Source of the DNA: Neurospora intermedia
Lineage: Eukaryota > Ascomycota > Sordariomycetes > Sordariales > Sordariaceae
Reading direction: 5' to 3'
NCBI GenBank assembly: GCA_037102815.1
Contig: BTPP01000008.1
Span: 1 to 64,000, forward strand
Length of the DNA: 64,000 nt
The notes under the pieces are model-generated. The model saw nothing but the letters and a program-made list of their open reading frames with translations. It searched no databases and had not been told where the DNA came from. The position numbers and the translations under genes are program-made. Shown here one piece after another: positions 23,236 through 34,772 of this stretch. The stretch's first letter is position 1. Each line of letters starts with the position of its first letter.

Positions 23236-25381
23236 TCAAACCAACCCATCCCTACCATCCTCATTATCCCTTTCCTTCTTCTTCTTTCCTTTCCCACCCT
23301 TCCGTCCCGTAAAAGAAGGCCAAAATCTCCGAGACTTCTTCGCCACATCCTTCTTCCCTTTACCACCCTTTTCCCCCTCTTCACTTGTGTCGACGTCCGG
23401 AAGGCTCGAGGGTCTTCCCCTATCCGTACGCCCACTACGAGCGGCAGGATCAAAGAAGTTACCCGACGTGAAGTGTCTGGGCAATCCGAATCCGGACCTT
23501 CCTACCAGATGAGGCACCTGGGGCACCTCGTCGTCAGACAGGACGGCACGGTGACCCGTATCAAATTGATACGAAACCGTTTCCAGCCCTTGATCACCCA
23601 CTGCCCGGATTGGAGCAGCGTGCTCGCTGATGTCATAGGCGTTGACACCAGGAGCGTGGCTCTCAGGTGGAACCCTCGGATGAGGGGCCGCAAGGAAGCC
23701 CTGGGGGTCAGCCGAAGCCAACGGTGAACCCAGGCTTGGAACAATGGGAGCTGCCACCGAAGCCGGAGCGCCAGTGGCAGACGGAGTAGGGAGCGAGGGA
23801 GGAGAAGAATCAGAGGGTGCCTCCGCGGTCTCAGGTGTGAGATCGGGGGGCGGGAGGAAGGACTGAATCTCCTCGGAGGTAAAATGAGCCCGCCCGAGGC
23901 GTCGATTCCTGCGTTGGTCGCGAGCCACTCGCGCGGCCGCTTCCTCGGCAGCTTGGTCCTCCATGCCCTCGTCATCATCAAACTCAACCTCACCGTCGAC
24001 GCTGGTGAGAGCAACGCCAACATCCCTGCCCCTCTCGTCATCATCCTCTTCCTCTCCTTCTTCGTAACATTCTTCGGCCTGACCCTGTTGGCCACGAGCA
24101 AGCACATACACCACGCTCGCCTGCGTCCCCCATACGTGCTGGACGACATGCGCCGCTCCACCCCCCATTATCTCCAACCCCAAGTCGCCGCCAACCCCGA
24201 ACTCAATACGTGACCGCCTCCATGTCTCTATGCCTGACTCTTCATGCGGCGGGACAGCCGCAAAGGTGGCGTTAGCAGCCGCGACGCCACCACCACGTGC
24301 GACGCCCGAGGAAGACGTTAGAGCGTGTCCTCTACCCAGCGAGGGCAGAGCTGCGGGCGCGTGAGCACCCGAGACGGAAGAGTTGGGCTGCGTCGGCTGG
24401 GTTGACGCGACGGTGTCCCCGGAGTGAGGAGGAACGGAAAGGGCGCGCGGGTTAACAGGGAGGTTGTGGGCAGTGCTGCTCGTAGCCTCCAGATCGGGGG
24501 AGATGCGAGAGGCGCCCAGTCCCTGTGGGAAAATAGGTACGAAAAGGGTTAGCAAAGGTTCTGAAAGTACCTATGGAAGTTCTGGGGTAATGGAGGGCGA
24601 TTGTCGGTTTGTTCATGTTGTTCTTTGACGACCTACTCAAGGTCAGAGGGACATGAGGTACATGTGCTGGGAGTATGTGGTCTCTGGTACAAGAAGAAAG
24701 ACATGGAACGACAAACAAAGCGGAAGTGTAAAAGACCTACGACCGTAAAGTTACAGGAAGGAAAGGATGTTTTGTGTGCGAGGAAGGGAAAGTTGTTCAG
24801 CAGATACCTAACCACATCAAGCCTTTTCTGCGTTTAGAGGTATGTTCCAAACAAGGACAGTATTTGTGATGGAGTTCGGTCAAATGCCAGCTACGGCGTC
24901 AGCTCCGATACTCGCAAAGGATGATTCAGGTCAGAGCGCAACAGGCAGAAAGTCCAGTCAAGGATAAAGGGGATGTACATGTGTTGGCGGGAACCTCAAT
25001 ATCAAATCCCGATCACGTTATAGCGGGAGGTATCTTGTTTACCTCATACTCGCGAACCGCGCGCGGCCCATACATCTATAAAGGAGGTAAGGGTTAGTGA
25101 ACTACATTGCGAGGTCTGATGAGGGTAGAGAGGATGAAGAGATGGCGGTCGTAATGAGAGAAGAGCAGAGTTGACTTTCCCTTCACTTCGAAAGAACAAG
25201 AGGGAAAAGTGAAAGGCAACATGAAGGTGACAAAGAGGCATATCAAGAAGGAGCGAATTCAAGTAAGATAGCGTACACATACTTCTTCGACGGTGTCGAC
25301 GACGTCGTCTTCTTCTGCTTCTTGGCCAGCCGCGCCTGCGCGAGCGGCGGAACCAACGTTGCCAGCGCGAGGAGCCATCAT
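23236..25381 (-). CDS. Low-complexity acidic/basic protein, unknown function
   Basis: I do not recognise a family. Three exons (25381-25283, 25075-25043, 24522-23236), all phase 0, give 472 residues. The start reads MMAPRAGNVGSAARAG, exon 2 is only eleven codons (MYGPRAVREYE), and exon 3 begins GLGASRISPDLEAT. The central part is acidic (EECYEEGEEEDDDERGRD), then EEAAARVARDQRRNRRLGRA, a Pro/Ser/Ala-rich stretch, and a very basic C-terminus (KSRRFWPSFTGRKGGKGKKK). There is no signal peptide or membrane segment, and the basic tail could be nuclear-targeting. The introns are long for this window (207 and 520 bp). The acidic segment coincides with the 93-bp block that is a membrane helix in the opposite sense at the window's left edge. 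Confidence 0.72.
23884..24213 (+). other. Antisense ORF with a membrane segment
   Basis: An ATG-initiated 109-codon ORF lies wholly antisense to exon 3 of the low-complexity gene. It contains APLVIILFLSFFVTFFGLTL, matching TPLVIVLFLFFFVTFFGLAL in the left-edge gene. I do not claim it is translated. Confidence 0.25.
24025..24117 (+). repeat. 93-bp block shared with 281-374
   Basis: This is the partner copy of the left-edge block. The minus strand here encodes the acidic segment of the low-complexity protein; the plus strand encodes the membrane-like sequence. Confidence 0.75.
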
Positions 25382-26365
25382 GGTGGTTTGGTAGTTTGGT
25401 GTAGTGGTGTTGCCAGGCTGGAAAAACAACACATAAAAAGAACTGATGGAACACAGCAGGAAATCGTTAGTCTGGTTGTATACAATTGATTAGTGGTTAG
25501 TAGAGTACATACCTACTTGCTTGCTAGATATAATGCTCAAGCTGCATCCCTGGTATGCTTAGAGCAGAGGTACTTACGGTGGCGAGAGAAAGCGGTGCGC
25601 TGGTGGTGATGGGGAGGGGGAAAAAAAAAGAGAGAAGAATATGAAGAGAAAGAAAACATTTCAAAGTTTTATGACCCTCGGGTTAGGGCCCGGCAAAGGG
25701 CTGGTGTCGACGTGTCTGCCTTCGCAAGCCAAATGAATAGGTAGAGGTAGATAGGTAGGTATCTCTAGGCTACCGCCTTGAGAAGATCGGACAACAGTTT
25801 CAGAGTTCAGACCGTTGGCGTGGTGACTAACTAGAGGTAGAAGATAAATTTACGAGTCGTATCGGGGCAGCATAGATGTTGCTGCCTATACGTCTGAAGT
25901 TTATTATTATCCAAGTAAGTGACTATAGAGGCACGCGTGATATATTTCTAGGGCCCCTTCTATTCAAGTGGAAAATCGTCTACGTTTGGATGATTTTCCC
26001 GTCTGTTTGCGTAATTCGAGTCGAAAGTGTACCCTAATGATCAATGAGCCCGGTTGAATGGAAGCACGAAGCTACCTACCTCTACCTACCCAACTACCTG
26101 TATTTTCGGTCATTCACGACATGTCGAATACGAGAGTAGGAAGGAAGACGTAATCGTTGAAAGAATAAAGACATTACATTTCATTAATACATTATGCTTG
26201 CTTGATAAATCCAACCGCAGGCACCACAACATGACGCTCATTATAATATAGAGGTAGTGTACATGCCTCACCATCCTCCTATATTATATAGGTACGGGCG
26301 CACTCGAGACTTTTTGAAAGACTTGTAAGGAATATCGCTGGAGTGGTCGGACACTTGTCGCCTGT
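25382..26365. other. Spacer with a cluster of octamers
   Basis: No gene seen. Four TAGAGGTA/TACCTCTA octamers lie within about 500 bp (25742, 25832, 26077, 26249), among TAGGTAGG/CCTACCTA runs. Confidence 0.65.
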
Positions 26366-28249
26366 CTAAGCAACGATAGCTTCGGACACATGGCCGTCGG
26401 CCTGGACGACGACCTTTTCGACTTTGAGGGAGGCCTTGACGGGGTTGGGCTGGTCGTAGACCCATTCGAGCTGCTCGAGAGTACGGCCTTGGGATTCGAC
26501 ACTATAGTGGAACGAGTTAGCGATCTGTGTGCCTGTTTATGCATGTCGAGAGAGAGGAAGACTCAAAAAGCATACCCAAAGAAGTACCAAGCGACGGTCT
26601 CGATAAGATCCCAGCCGACAAAGACAAAGATGTACTTGTAGCCAATGTTGTGGAGAGCGATGGGGCCAGCGAACTGGTTGATGAAGCCCATAGCGTTAAC
26701 AATGAAGCCGGAAAGGGCAAGACCCTTGCCACGGATGGTGGTCTCGAGAGCCTCGGTGGGGATGACACCCTGGAGGGGAGTGTAGGTGAAGGAGAAGATG
26801 ACGTTGAAGAGGAAGTAAGCGGCCAGGGCACCCTTGGCGTAGTTGCTGTCGACGTGAAGGTAGGCGTTGTCCTTGGCATCCTGCTCGTTCATACCCTGGT
26901 TCAGGTTGATTTGTGTGCCCCTTTGAGTCTGTTTGTCAAGAGTAGCCGAAAGACCCGAGTTGGTAGCAAGAGCAGCGGCGCACATGAAGGTACCGATAAT
27001 GAGCACCGCGCGGCGGGGCATCCGATCAGTCATGGACACAGCGGTCAAGGCACCAATAGCGGAGATGACGGAGTTGAGGATGTTGTAGGCGAGCTGTTGG
27101 GAGGTGCTAGTGACACCAATGTTCTTGAAGATGACGGTGTTGAAGTAACCGAGACCGTTGCCGGAGAACTGGCCAAAGATGGAGATCATGAGCACCTGGG
27201 CCATGCGCCAGCGGCCGCTGTGGGTCATGAAGAGCGGGCGGTAATCCCACCAGACCTTGTCGACACCGTCGGTCCTGATACCGTCCCTCATCTCCTCAGT
27301 CTCGAGCAACACCAGCTTGGAATTAGGATCGCCGTTGCCGTGATATTTGACAAGGAAGGCAACAGCCTCAGCGTCGCGGCCGTTGGCAAATAGGAAGCGA
27401 GGGGATTCTGGGAGGAAGAAGACGGAGGACATGACGATAAGGCACGTGAAAGCCTGAAGGATCAAGGGGATACGCCATGACCAGTTGCTCTTAATGAAGT
27501 AGCAGCCATAAGTGATGCAGGCGGCAGGAATCGAACCTCCGAACCAACCGCAGTTGTAGAAGCCAGTGCAACGGCCGCGCCAGTGAGGAGGGGCGATTTC
27601 GATGGAATAGGCCGGGGCAGCAACGGTCATGATGGCGATACCGAGGCCAAGAACGAAGCGGCCAACGACAAATTGGGCGAGCTTGGAGGAGCTAGCAACA
27701 ATAATGGAGCCGACAATGATAAAGATACCACCGATGAACATGCCCTTCTTGCGGCCAAAACGATCAGAGAGGATAGCAGCGAAGGGAGCTCCAACCATGG
27801 CACCACTGGAAGACTCGAGGTGTTAGAAAAGCCCAAAACTAAAAAGGAGTGAATGCTAAATACCTAATGACTTACACGGTATATAGAGAAAAGATGACAG
27901 AGACTTTCGGACCAGTGTCACCAGTGTGGAATTGGTTCTGGAACTTGTCCATAGCGATGATTCCGGTCATGAGTGAACCATCGTAACCGTTGGCGCAGGC
28001 ACAACAAAAGGCGACGAAGATGGCAAAATAGAGGTGGATGGACTCCTTGCTCCAGGGCTTAATGTTGGACTCCTTAATGGCCGCAAAGAGGGCGGCATTG
28101 CGGACCTCCTTCTCTTGGGCACCGGGCTTTGTGGCTGTCTCACCATGGCCCTTGGGCACTATCTTGATGGTGTCGTGGGTGGGCGCAATGTCATGAGTAG
28201 CGAGGTGCTTCTCAGTGCTGGCCCCGTCATGGGAGCCGTGAGACGACAT
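26366..28249 (-). CDS. cdt-1: Cellodextrin transporter CDT-1
   Basis: Three exons (28249-27876, 27805-26576, 26501-26366) give 579 residues, the length I recall for Neurospora crassa CDT-1, and the sequence agrees with it almost throughout. CDT-1 is a plasma-membrane proton-coupled importer of cellobiose and longer cellodextrins, needed for growth on cellulose. Sugar-porter marks are visible: SDRFGRKKGMFIGG between helices 2 and 3, PPHWRGRCTGFYNCGW at helix 4-5, PESPRFL after helix 6, and VAWYFFGVESQGRTLEQLEW at the C-terminal end, spanning the last intron. The N-terminus seems to differ from N. crassa at a few residues (for example HDTIK and GHGETATK). The short last exon is supported by restoring the family C-terminus. 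An upstream cluster of CRE-1-type sites fits known carbon repression of cellulose-utilisation genes. Confidence 0.96.
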
Positions 28250-31200
28250 GTTGGGTGTCTTCGAGGATGTCGGTGATGGTATGGGTGTTGATCTGGACGT
28301 GCTGAGCCCTTCTCCTGTGTCGTCTGAAAGTCGATGGGTGGTTGAGGACAAGTCAGCAGTGGACGACCATGGCAATTCTTACTCGGCACGATGAAGATAA
28401 GACGGGACTGGCTGAGGAGCAAGAGGAGAAGGGTGTCGCAACGGCGGCGGTATCATCCTTTATCATGTTTTCGAGGATGGAGTGAGATGGTCGGACTCGG
28501 GCTGGCGCGAACGTTGCCCCCTCATCTCCAGGTTCCCCAGAAGGTCACCCCAGATCACCCCGGGTCACCCCCAGACGGCTGGGTACGGAAGCGCGCCGCG
28601 CTGCCACGTGAGCCATGGAGCCATGGTAAGACCATGACAGCACATAAGATTGTGGAGGGATCCGAGATCTAGAACCCGTTCCTGTCTCTATGATGCTACC
28701 TCGCTGAAGTTAGCACTCAGGTGTCCCGCAAGAACACCAGACTTGACAAGATGGCCATGCTCCTTGCACAGTACGACCATGCACCGTTGCAGTCAGCAAC
28801 AAGCGGCAACAAGATGCCTCTCGAGGAGGTATGGCCAAGACTTGGGTTGTAGCTGGCCCCTTTTCTGACTGTGTAGCTGATGCTTGGCCCCGTTGGTGGC
28901 CGTTGGAGCTGTCCCCGTCCTGGCTCGGACTCGTTCCCTCCGAGGTCTCCACAGCGGATGCGAGGAGCAAGGCGCGCCATTGAGCATTGCTACCTCTATA
29001 GATCAGAAATTCTCCGAATGTTCCTTAATTTGGATGTTATTTCTATGGCTCCGAGCCCACGGAGATGGTTTTGACAGATCGTCACTGCGTAGGTAAGGTA
29101 AGGTAGTGGTATATATCTTGCCCATCCCATCTTCCGTCCCAAGGTTGGAAGATCAACGGCGGCGGTGGGAAATGTGCATGATCCTTTGGAGTAGAAGGTT
29201 CGATAGAGTGGATTCGAACCCCATGCTTGAACTTGTTGGCCGGGATGGCGGGACGATGGGCAGTCTGTTCTACCGAGGAACGACGGTGAAAGGAGTTCGT
29301 TCATGGAGACTTTCCGAGTTCGTTGCTCGTGTGTTGCCGTGTCGCGTCGAGTTGTCCGGACGTCGGCCCTCAATTCCATCGAGCTAGCGGGCGGGTGGCA
29401 CCATTTAGCGCTGCTTTTTTGGGGACTGCCTCGCTAACAATTTTCACCACTAACACCCGACCGCTAACAATGAACCACACCCCCGGACCTCCAGAGAAGT
29501 CGTCTCCAACATCAACACCATCCGTCCATCCACGCATGTGCCTCCAATTCGTCTTGAATTGCCATCGAACTGAGTGGCTGGTTATGGTATGGAGAATTTG
29601 GAAGCTGAGTACCGCAAACGATGTGCAGGGAATGCGCTGTCGCATTGAGTAACTGTAGCACGAAGTACCGAAGCTTTCCATGGTAAACTCAGCATGGCAG
29701 CCATGATGATCGGCTTCCCGTCATGTATGCCATGCTCATCATGTGGGATCATGACCTCAATCTGTCACCTCGGTCTACTCCAGTCAAGACCAAGTGAAGT
29801 CCATTTACCAGCCAAGTGGTAGCGGCGCTTTCATCACCAACCCGCCTTATCCAGGGCAGAACCTTTACCATTCCGGCCTTCAATATAAATGTTAGGCGTA
29901 GGTTCTCCCACATCATCATCATTGCTTGCTTGCTTACCTACGGCGCTGCCACGTAACTGGGCTGGAGCTGCAGGAAGTCGTTGAGGGTAAGGTCTCTCTC
30001 GCTTCCATCGATGTTACCTAAACTATTGCCATGCCTAGGTAACATCCATTCACACGGTATTGCTTCCCTCTCGCGGACCGTCAGCCGCAATTCCATCTCC
30101 ATGCACTTAGGTAGGTTAGACGTCATTGGCCTGGTACCTACTGTACCTACCTACCCACGCAACGTGAAGAATAGGGAAATGACACCCAGACAGATAGATA
30201 TAAACAGTATAACGAACGAGGCCTGGATACGGTTAGGCTGATAGGTACCTTTTGCGGTATGTATCGGGTATCGCCTATCTAGCGTCCCAGGCCCAGACCC
30301 AGACCCAGGCCCCAGGACGATGAAGGAAATGAGACTCAAAGAGACCGGGGAAATTCAGGGGGGTAACATTGCAGTAAGCAGCCAGTCGAGCGGCTCCTCC
30401 ATTCGTCCAGTCTAGTCCCGTCTGGTCTGGTCCCAACGAAAAAAATAATCCCTCGACGGCATACAAGTATCCTCCGAGGGACCGGAGCACTGAACCTAAT
30501 GGAGCCCCGACTAATCTGCCCCCTGGTTTAAACTTCGCTGCAGGATCTCTTCTTTCCACCGTGACTTTGGATCTTGACAGGCGCCGCGGCTTCTGAACCT
30601 TTGATGTGTATTTTTTTTTCTTCTTCTGCACGGTAGTGGCTTCCAATGAGTGGAAGGAAGTCCATGCCACGGCGGTCTGGTTGCTGATGCGCTGGAATCG
30701 AGTTCCGCCTGCTCCGGCCATGCTCTTCGCTGCTCGGATCGAGAGAGGAACGCATAGGCGACTCGGGACGGTTAAACATATTCAGCTGTTGCTCTCAGTC
30801 TTCATCTGTTGTTTCTTCTCGACATTGTACAACACGAAGAGTCATGTGCACCACGTACCTGGAGATGGCCTCCGAGACGTAACCCATCTCTAAAAGAGGT
30901 TCCAAAGCTGCGGTGAGTTCCTTCCAGAACTCCCAGCCATATGTCAGTCCATCGCACCTGAAGCCTCGGGTTCCTTGGGCCATGTCGGTCGACTGCGGTG
31001 AGTCATGGAGGCGCGAAGGTTCCAATTCGTAGCGGACCTGCCTTTGTCTTTAGGGCATTGGAGCCACTACTGCAAGATAAAGAAGGTACGAACGAGACAC
31101 TCGATGGTTCCAGGCCCTGGAGTTGAAAAACAGTACACCCCTGGCGGGCTAGCTGCTGGCTACCTCCAGGTTGCATTGCATTCTGATTCCTATGCATATC

Positions 31201-31616
31201 TAGAATCCAGCCATGTACTTTTCCTTGAGTTAGCCATCAATTCATTCACCAAGTTGTAAGTAATTGCCATGTACGAAAAGAACAACGCACGAGAATCGTT
31301 TCTAGATGCACTCGTGATTCAATGACCTATGTATTAGCCCACTGACTTCTGAGCGTCCCCACGTTCGTATTCCAAAAACATGTGATTCCCACCGGACCAG
31401 AATTAATTTCTGACAACTCAAAGACACTTGCCTTCGACTCTTCGTTCTTTCCTTCCCATACGCAAGTATGCTCAGAAGTGGGTCAACTACTGCTCAATGT
31501 AGAGGTAGCCATCAACGAACCCTGGCTCCTTCCCCCTTCGCATATCAAGATCCCTGTGGTGCTTGTATACACCTTTCCTTGTTATTCCCTTGCTCTTTCT
31601 CTTGCTCCTCTGCGCT
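28250..31616. other. cdt-1 promoter side and spacer
   Basis: The 3.4-kb interval holds the CRE-1-type cluster (28535-28573), a TACCTCTA octamer at 28991 and one at 31500. Possible short minus-strand ORFs near 30280-31025 have ATGs but no family resemblance. A CAGACC/CAGGCC microsatellite lies near 30290-30315. Confidence 0.6.
28535..28573 (-). promoter_or_regulatory. Four CRE-1-type sites with 10-bp phased repeat
   Basis: On the minus strand the hexamer SYGGRG occurs four times: CTGGGG at 28540, 28553 and 28573 and CCGGGG at 28563 (5' ends). Three of them sit in a direct repeat GTCACCCC, ATCACCCC, GTCACCCC on the plus strand, starting at 28544, 28554 and 28564, exactly 10 bp apart. This lies about 290-325 bp upstream of the cdt-1 ATG. 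SYGGRG is the known target of the carbon repressor CreA/CRE-1; use of these sites is inferred. Confidence 0.6.
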
Positions 31617-33992
31617 TTACTTGTGGTTCTCGATTTCTCCAGCGATGGTCGACTCTGCGAGCCCCTTGAAGTTATTGCCACTGCCCTCAACTTTTTCGTC
31701 TTCATAGAACCCCTCAAACTTCAAGAAGGTAATCCTGCTTTCACCTCCACTCCATAGCGCAATCTCCAAATGGTTCTCTTTATCCGCTCTGGGCTTAATC
31801 TTGGCAATCAGTGCCTTCCGCTTCTTGAACTCTACCCATCCCAAGCAGTGATCGTCTTGATCGCTGCCCATTGATAGAAGAGTCAATCTCTCTCCACTGA
31901 CAACCGCTACCGTAACTGCGTCAGCACTAGTACCCCCCTTCCGAGTTGGATGGTTAGATGACAGGGCAATGTCGATAGAGTCGACGGGATAGCCGTCTAC
32001 GCATCGCCAGACCGGTACCCAACAACCTTCGTCTGACTGGACGAACGATGAAGTAGAAAGAGACCAGATATCACCATCCTTAGACCCCAGGATAAGGCGG
32101 TGTCCATCGGGTGCAATAGCCACAACGCGAGCGGGGACGGGATGCGCCACGGTACGGGTGACTTGCCCGTTTGATAGCAGGGTAAACCTTGTATACTTTC
32201 TATGGGAAACGACTGTTGCAAGGCCGTCATTGGTATAGCAGGCGTTGAGGATTGGTTCTTCTCGGGAGTCTGTCTTGGGCTGGTATGGGAGGGGGTCGGC
32301 AGGATTCGGGACAATAGAGATATTGAGAATTGTGAAGGTGCTTGGAGAGGCGGCAAGAAGCGTAGAGCCGGTAGGATGAAAGTTGAGGATTGTTTGCGGC
32401 TGCTGTAATTGCACAAACAGGGAATTAGACATTGGAGGGGTGATGAGTGGCTCAGAGTCGGGGTAGGTTAGGGATGGCCCGGTGTTTTTCCTCTTCGAAA
32501 GGTCAAATATCTTGATGGCATTGGAGTGTGCGTCATACACTGCCAACCGCTTCCCGCAAGACGAAAGAGCAGAAGCGCGGTATTCGGCGTGCCGGTCGTT
32601 CTCGTAGATCCAGCTGCTAATGAATCCGGCGGAACTTGAACGAATGGTAATGGTATAGGAGTCTATAACAACCAGTTCATTCCCATCGGGGGTGTAATGC
32701 ATTGTTGGCGGTAGAATCTTGTCATGGTAGAATGTCGCTAGTGGAACTGACTTCAGTTCTTTGGCTTGCCAGCAGTTGGCTGGTTCAATCCACTGTACAA
32801 TGGCATCTCGCCTTGGATCGAGGGGGAGCGTTGGTCGCATGAAGGGATCTTGGTGCATGAATGTCGCAACAAATCTTTTGCAAAGTTCTGAGACCATCGC
32901 TTGATCCAACTTCCTGGTTGGAAATGAAATTGTTCCGGCCTGGTAGTCAAACATCATCTGGAGATCTAGGCCAAAGGTTGGACTGCCGGTCAACATCTGA
33001 GCGGCGACCTCTCCTGCTGCCCAAACGTCAAATGCTCGTATTCCATTGAAACCTTCAAAGGTTGCAGGGTCTGTCGGTGTATAACCCCCTAGAATCTCTG
33101 GGGAGAGAAAGGAGAGATTTGCAAAGGCAACAGTATTGATGAAAGTTCCAGGATTGCCATGGCTGATGGGAAACGTTGGGTAATGAAGCCTGCATCCACC
33201 AATTTTGACGCGCCATTCTCTGTGGTGTTGATCGGGGTTGTGTTCGGGAAGACGGTCGATAAACACGTACTAGAGCGAAGGACAAGACGTTATTCTAGTG
33301 ACCGCACCTACACTGCATGTACTCGAGGACGAAATCTCGGAAATCACTTACACACAGTTGCAGATCGCCATGGGCAAAGCCTTCCTGATGTAAGAGCCCT
33401 AGGCCATTGCATATTTGACGCATGATTGTTCTTGCTTCCTCTTCCCGTATGGATCCATTGGTCGTGATGAAAGACTGAAGATCTCCTAAGGGGCAATCCT
33501 CTGTCATGAGATGGAGGTCGGGAATACCATTGTTCTCTTGGTAGTCATCGTTTTGGAAAACTTGCAAATACTGAAGAAAGTGGTATGCAAACTTCATCGC
33601 AAGCCGAAATGAAGGTGGTTAGTAGGTAATGACCGGAACATAGAAAACTGTACCACAGACTTGGTCGGGATCTATTGACCCACCTTGGGCTTTGTAATCG
33701 CACCGATGTGCTCTTTGGCAAAAACAAGAGCCTCTTGGCTTCTCGGTTTGAATTGTCTGACAATCCGAAGAGCTCCACGAGGAACTCCCTGCGCTACTAG
33801 GCATTTTTCTTGATACTTGACCTCAAAGGGGAGGGCACTTTGCAAGGGACTTGGCTCCCATAACTCAATCTCACCAGATCGAGAGTCGTAGCACCTGCAT
33901 TGAACATCGCGTAAAGAACCCAGTCGTGGATAGTCTCCAGAGTGGTGAGTGGGATGCGAAGGCGTTCGAAATCCAGAAACTGGCTCTGACAT
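31617..33992 (-). CDS. Pseudokinase fused to a beta-propeller-like region
   Basis: Three exons (33992-33684, 33591-33352, 33269-31617), all phase 0, give 733 residues; the first intron has a textbook TACTAAC branch point. Residues ~60-340 follow a protein-kinase fold: IVRQFKPRSQEALVFAKEHI in the N-lobe, HGDLQLC at the catalytic loop, VKIGGCR where DFG is expected, FLSPEIL for APE, FDVWAAGEVAAQMLTG, and MRPTLPL. The catalytic Asp is kept, but the loop Lys and Asn and the whole DFG are gone, so activity is unlikely. The C-terminal ~380 residues show repeated propeller-like blades such as MHYTPDGNELVVIDS, LSSCGKRLAVYDAHSNAIKI, LNFHPTGSTLLAA and VAIAPDGHRLILGSKDGDIW. A scaffold or regulator is the natural inference; partners are unknown. 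It is divergent from the methyltransferase gene. Confidence 0.85.
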
Positions 33993-34772
33993 TGTGAGGG
34001 TTAGCACGAGTGCGCCAGGGTGTGTGGATGAAGGCCATTGCCTTGATGGAATCCCTCACGTTTTATAGACTGAGCGGAAGGTCCTCCTACGTCAATGCTT
34101 GAACCTCTCAACTTCATCTACAGAGCCAACATAGGGTTGTGCGTCACGGCTCTCGTGCTAAGCACAGTCAAAAGGTTCTCATCGATAAGATTGCAGAAGA
34201 CAAGTCACGGTGAGATGTCCAGCTGCTACCATGGTGAAGAAGCTCCTCGGTCTTCGTGCGCCAGACGCCTCTGAAACCCCGGTGCTCGTCATTAAGAATG
34301 GCCAGAAACGACAAACGGCTAGGGTTCAATGATCAGAGGACGGAGCACAGCCCTTTCAATCTTCTTGCGTTTGGCGTTTGTTCTGGGGTTCAAGTTGTCT
34401 GGGATTTCGATGCGACGCGCATTGGAAAATGGTTGAGGTTTGCTGGGTTGGTGTTGACAGCCGGTTTCGGCGTGGAAATCGGACAAGACCGCAGCACTTC
34501 ATGTGCCCAGGCTTGCCGTTGCAACCCTCAAAGCAGCCAATAATTACAAAGCACAGCGCCGTGCTTCGGCCGATCCTTAACAATTTTCGCAGCGGGGCGG
34601 CTTGAACGTCATTTTGGTAGCTCTTGCATTATTTGAGATTCACTTGGAAATTCACCTGAGGCAATCGCAAGTTAGAGGTACTCAATCCTTCCCCATCAAA
34701 TATAGTAGCTTGAGCGCAATACCACAACCAGCGCCCAACCGCGGCAACAAAACACGTCAAAACTCTGCAGCA
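33993..34772. other. Divergent promoter region
   Basis: About 780 bp separate the start codons of the pseudokinase (minus) and the homocysteine methyltransferase (plus). I see no further gene. Confidence 0.6.

Noticed and set aside
29196-29300. Possible minus-strand tRNA (B-box-like GGTTCGAATCC)
   Set aside because: The T stem has mismatches, and no acceptor or anticodon stem can be formed around it.
30280-31025. Two ATG ORFs on the minus strand (62 and 148 codons)
   Set aside because: Composition is only weakly protein-like and no splice arrangement joins them convincingly.
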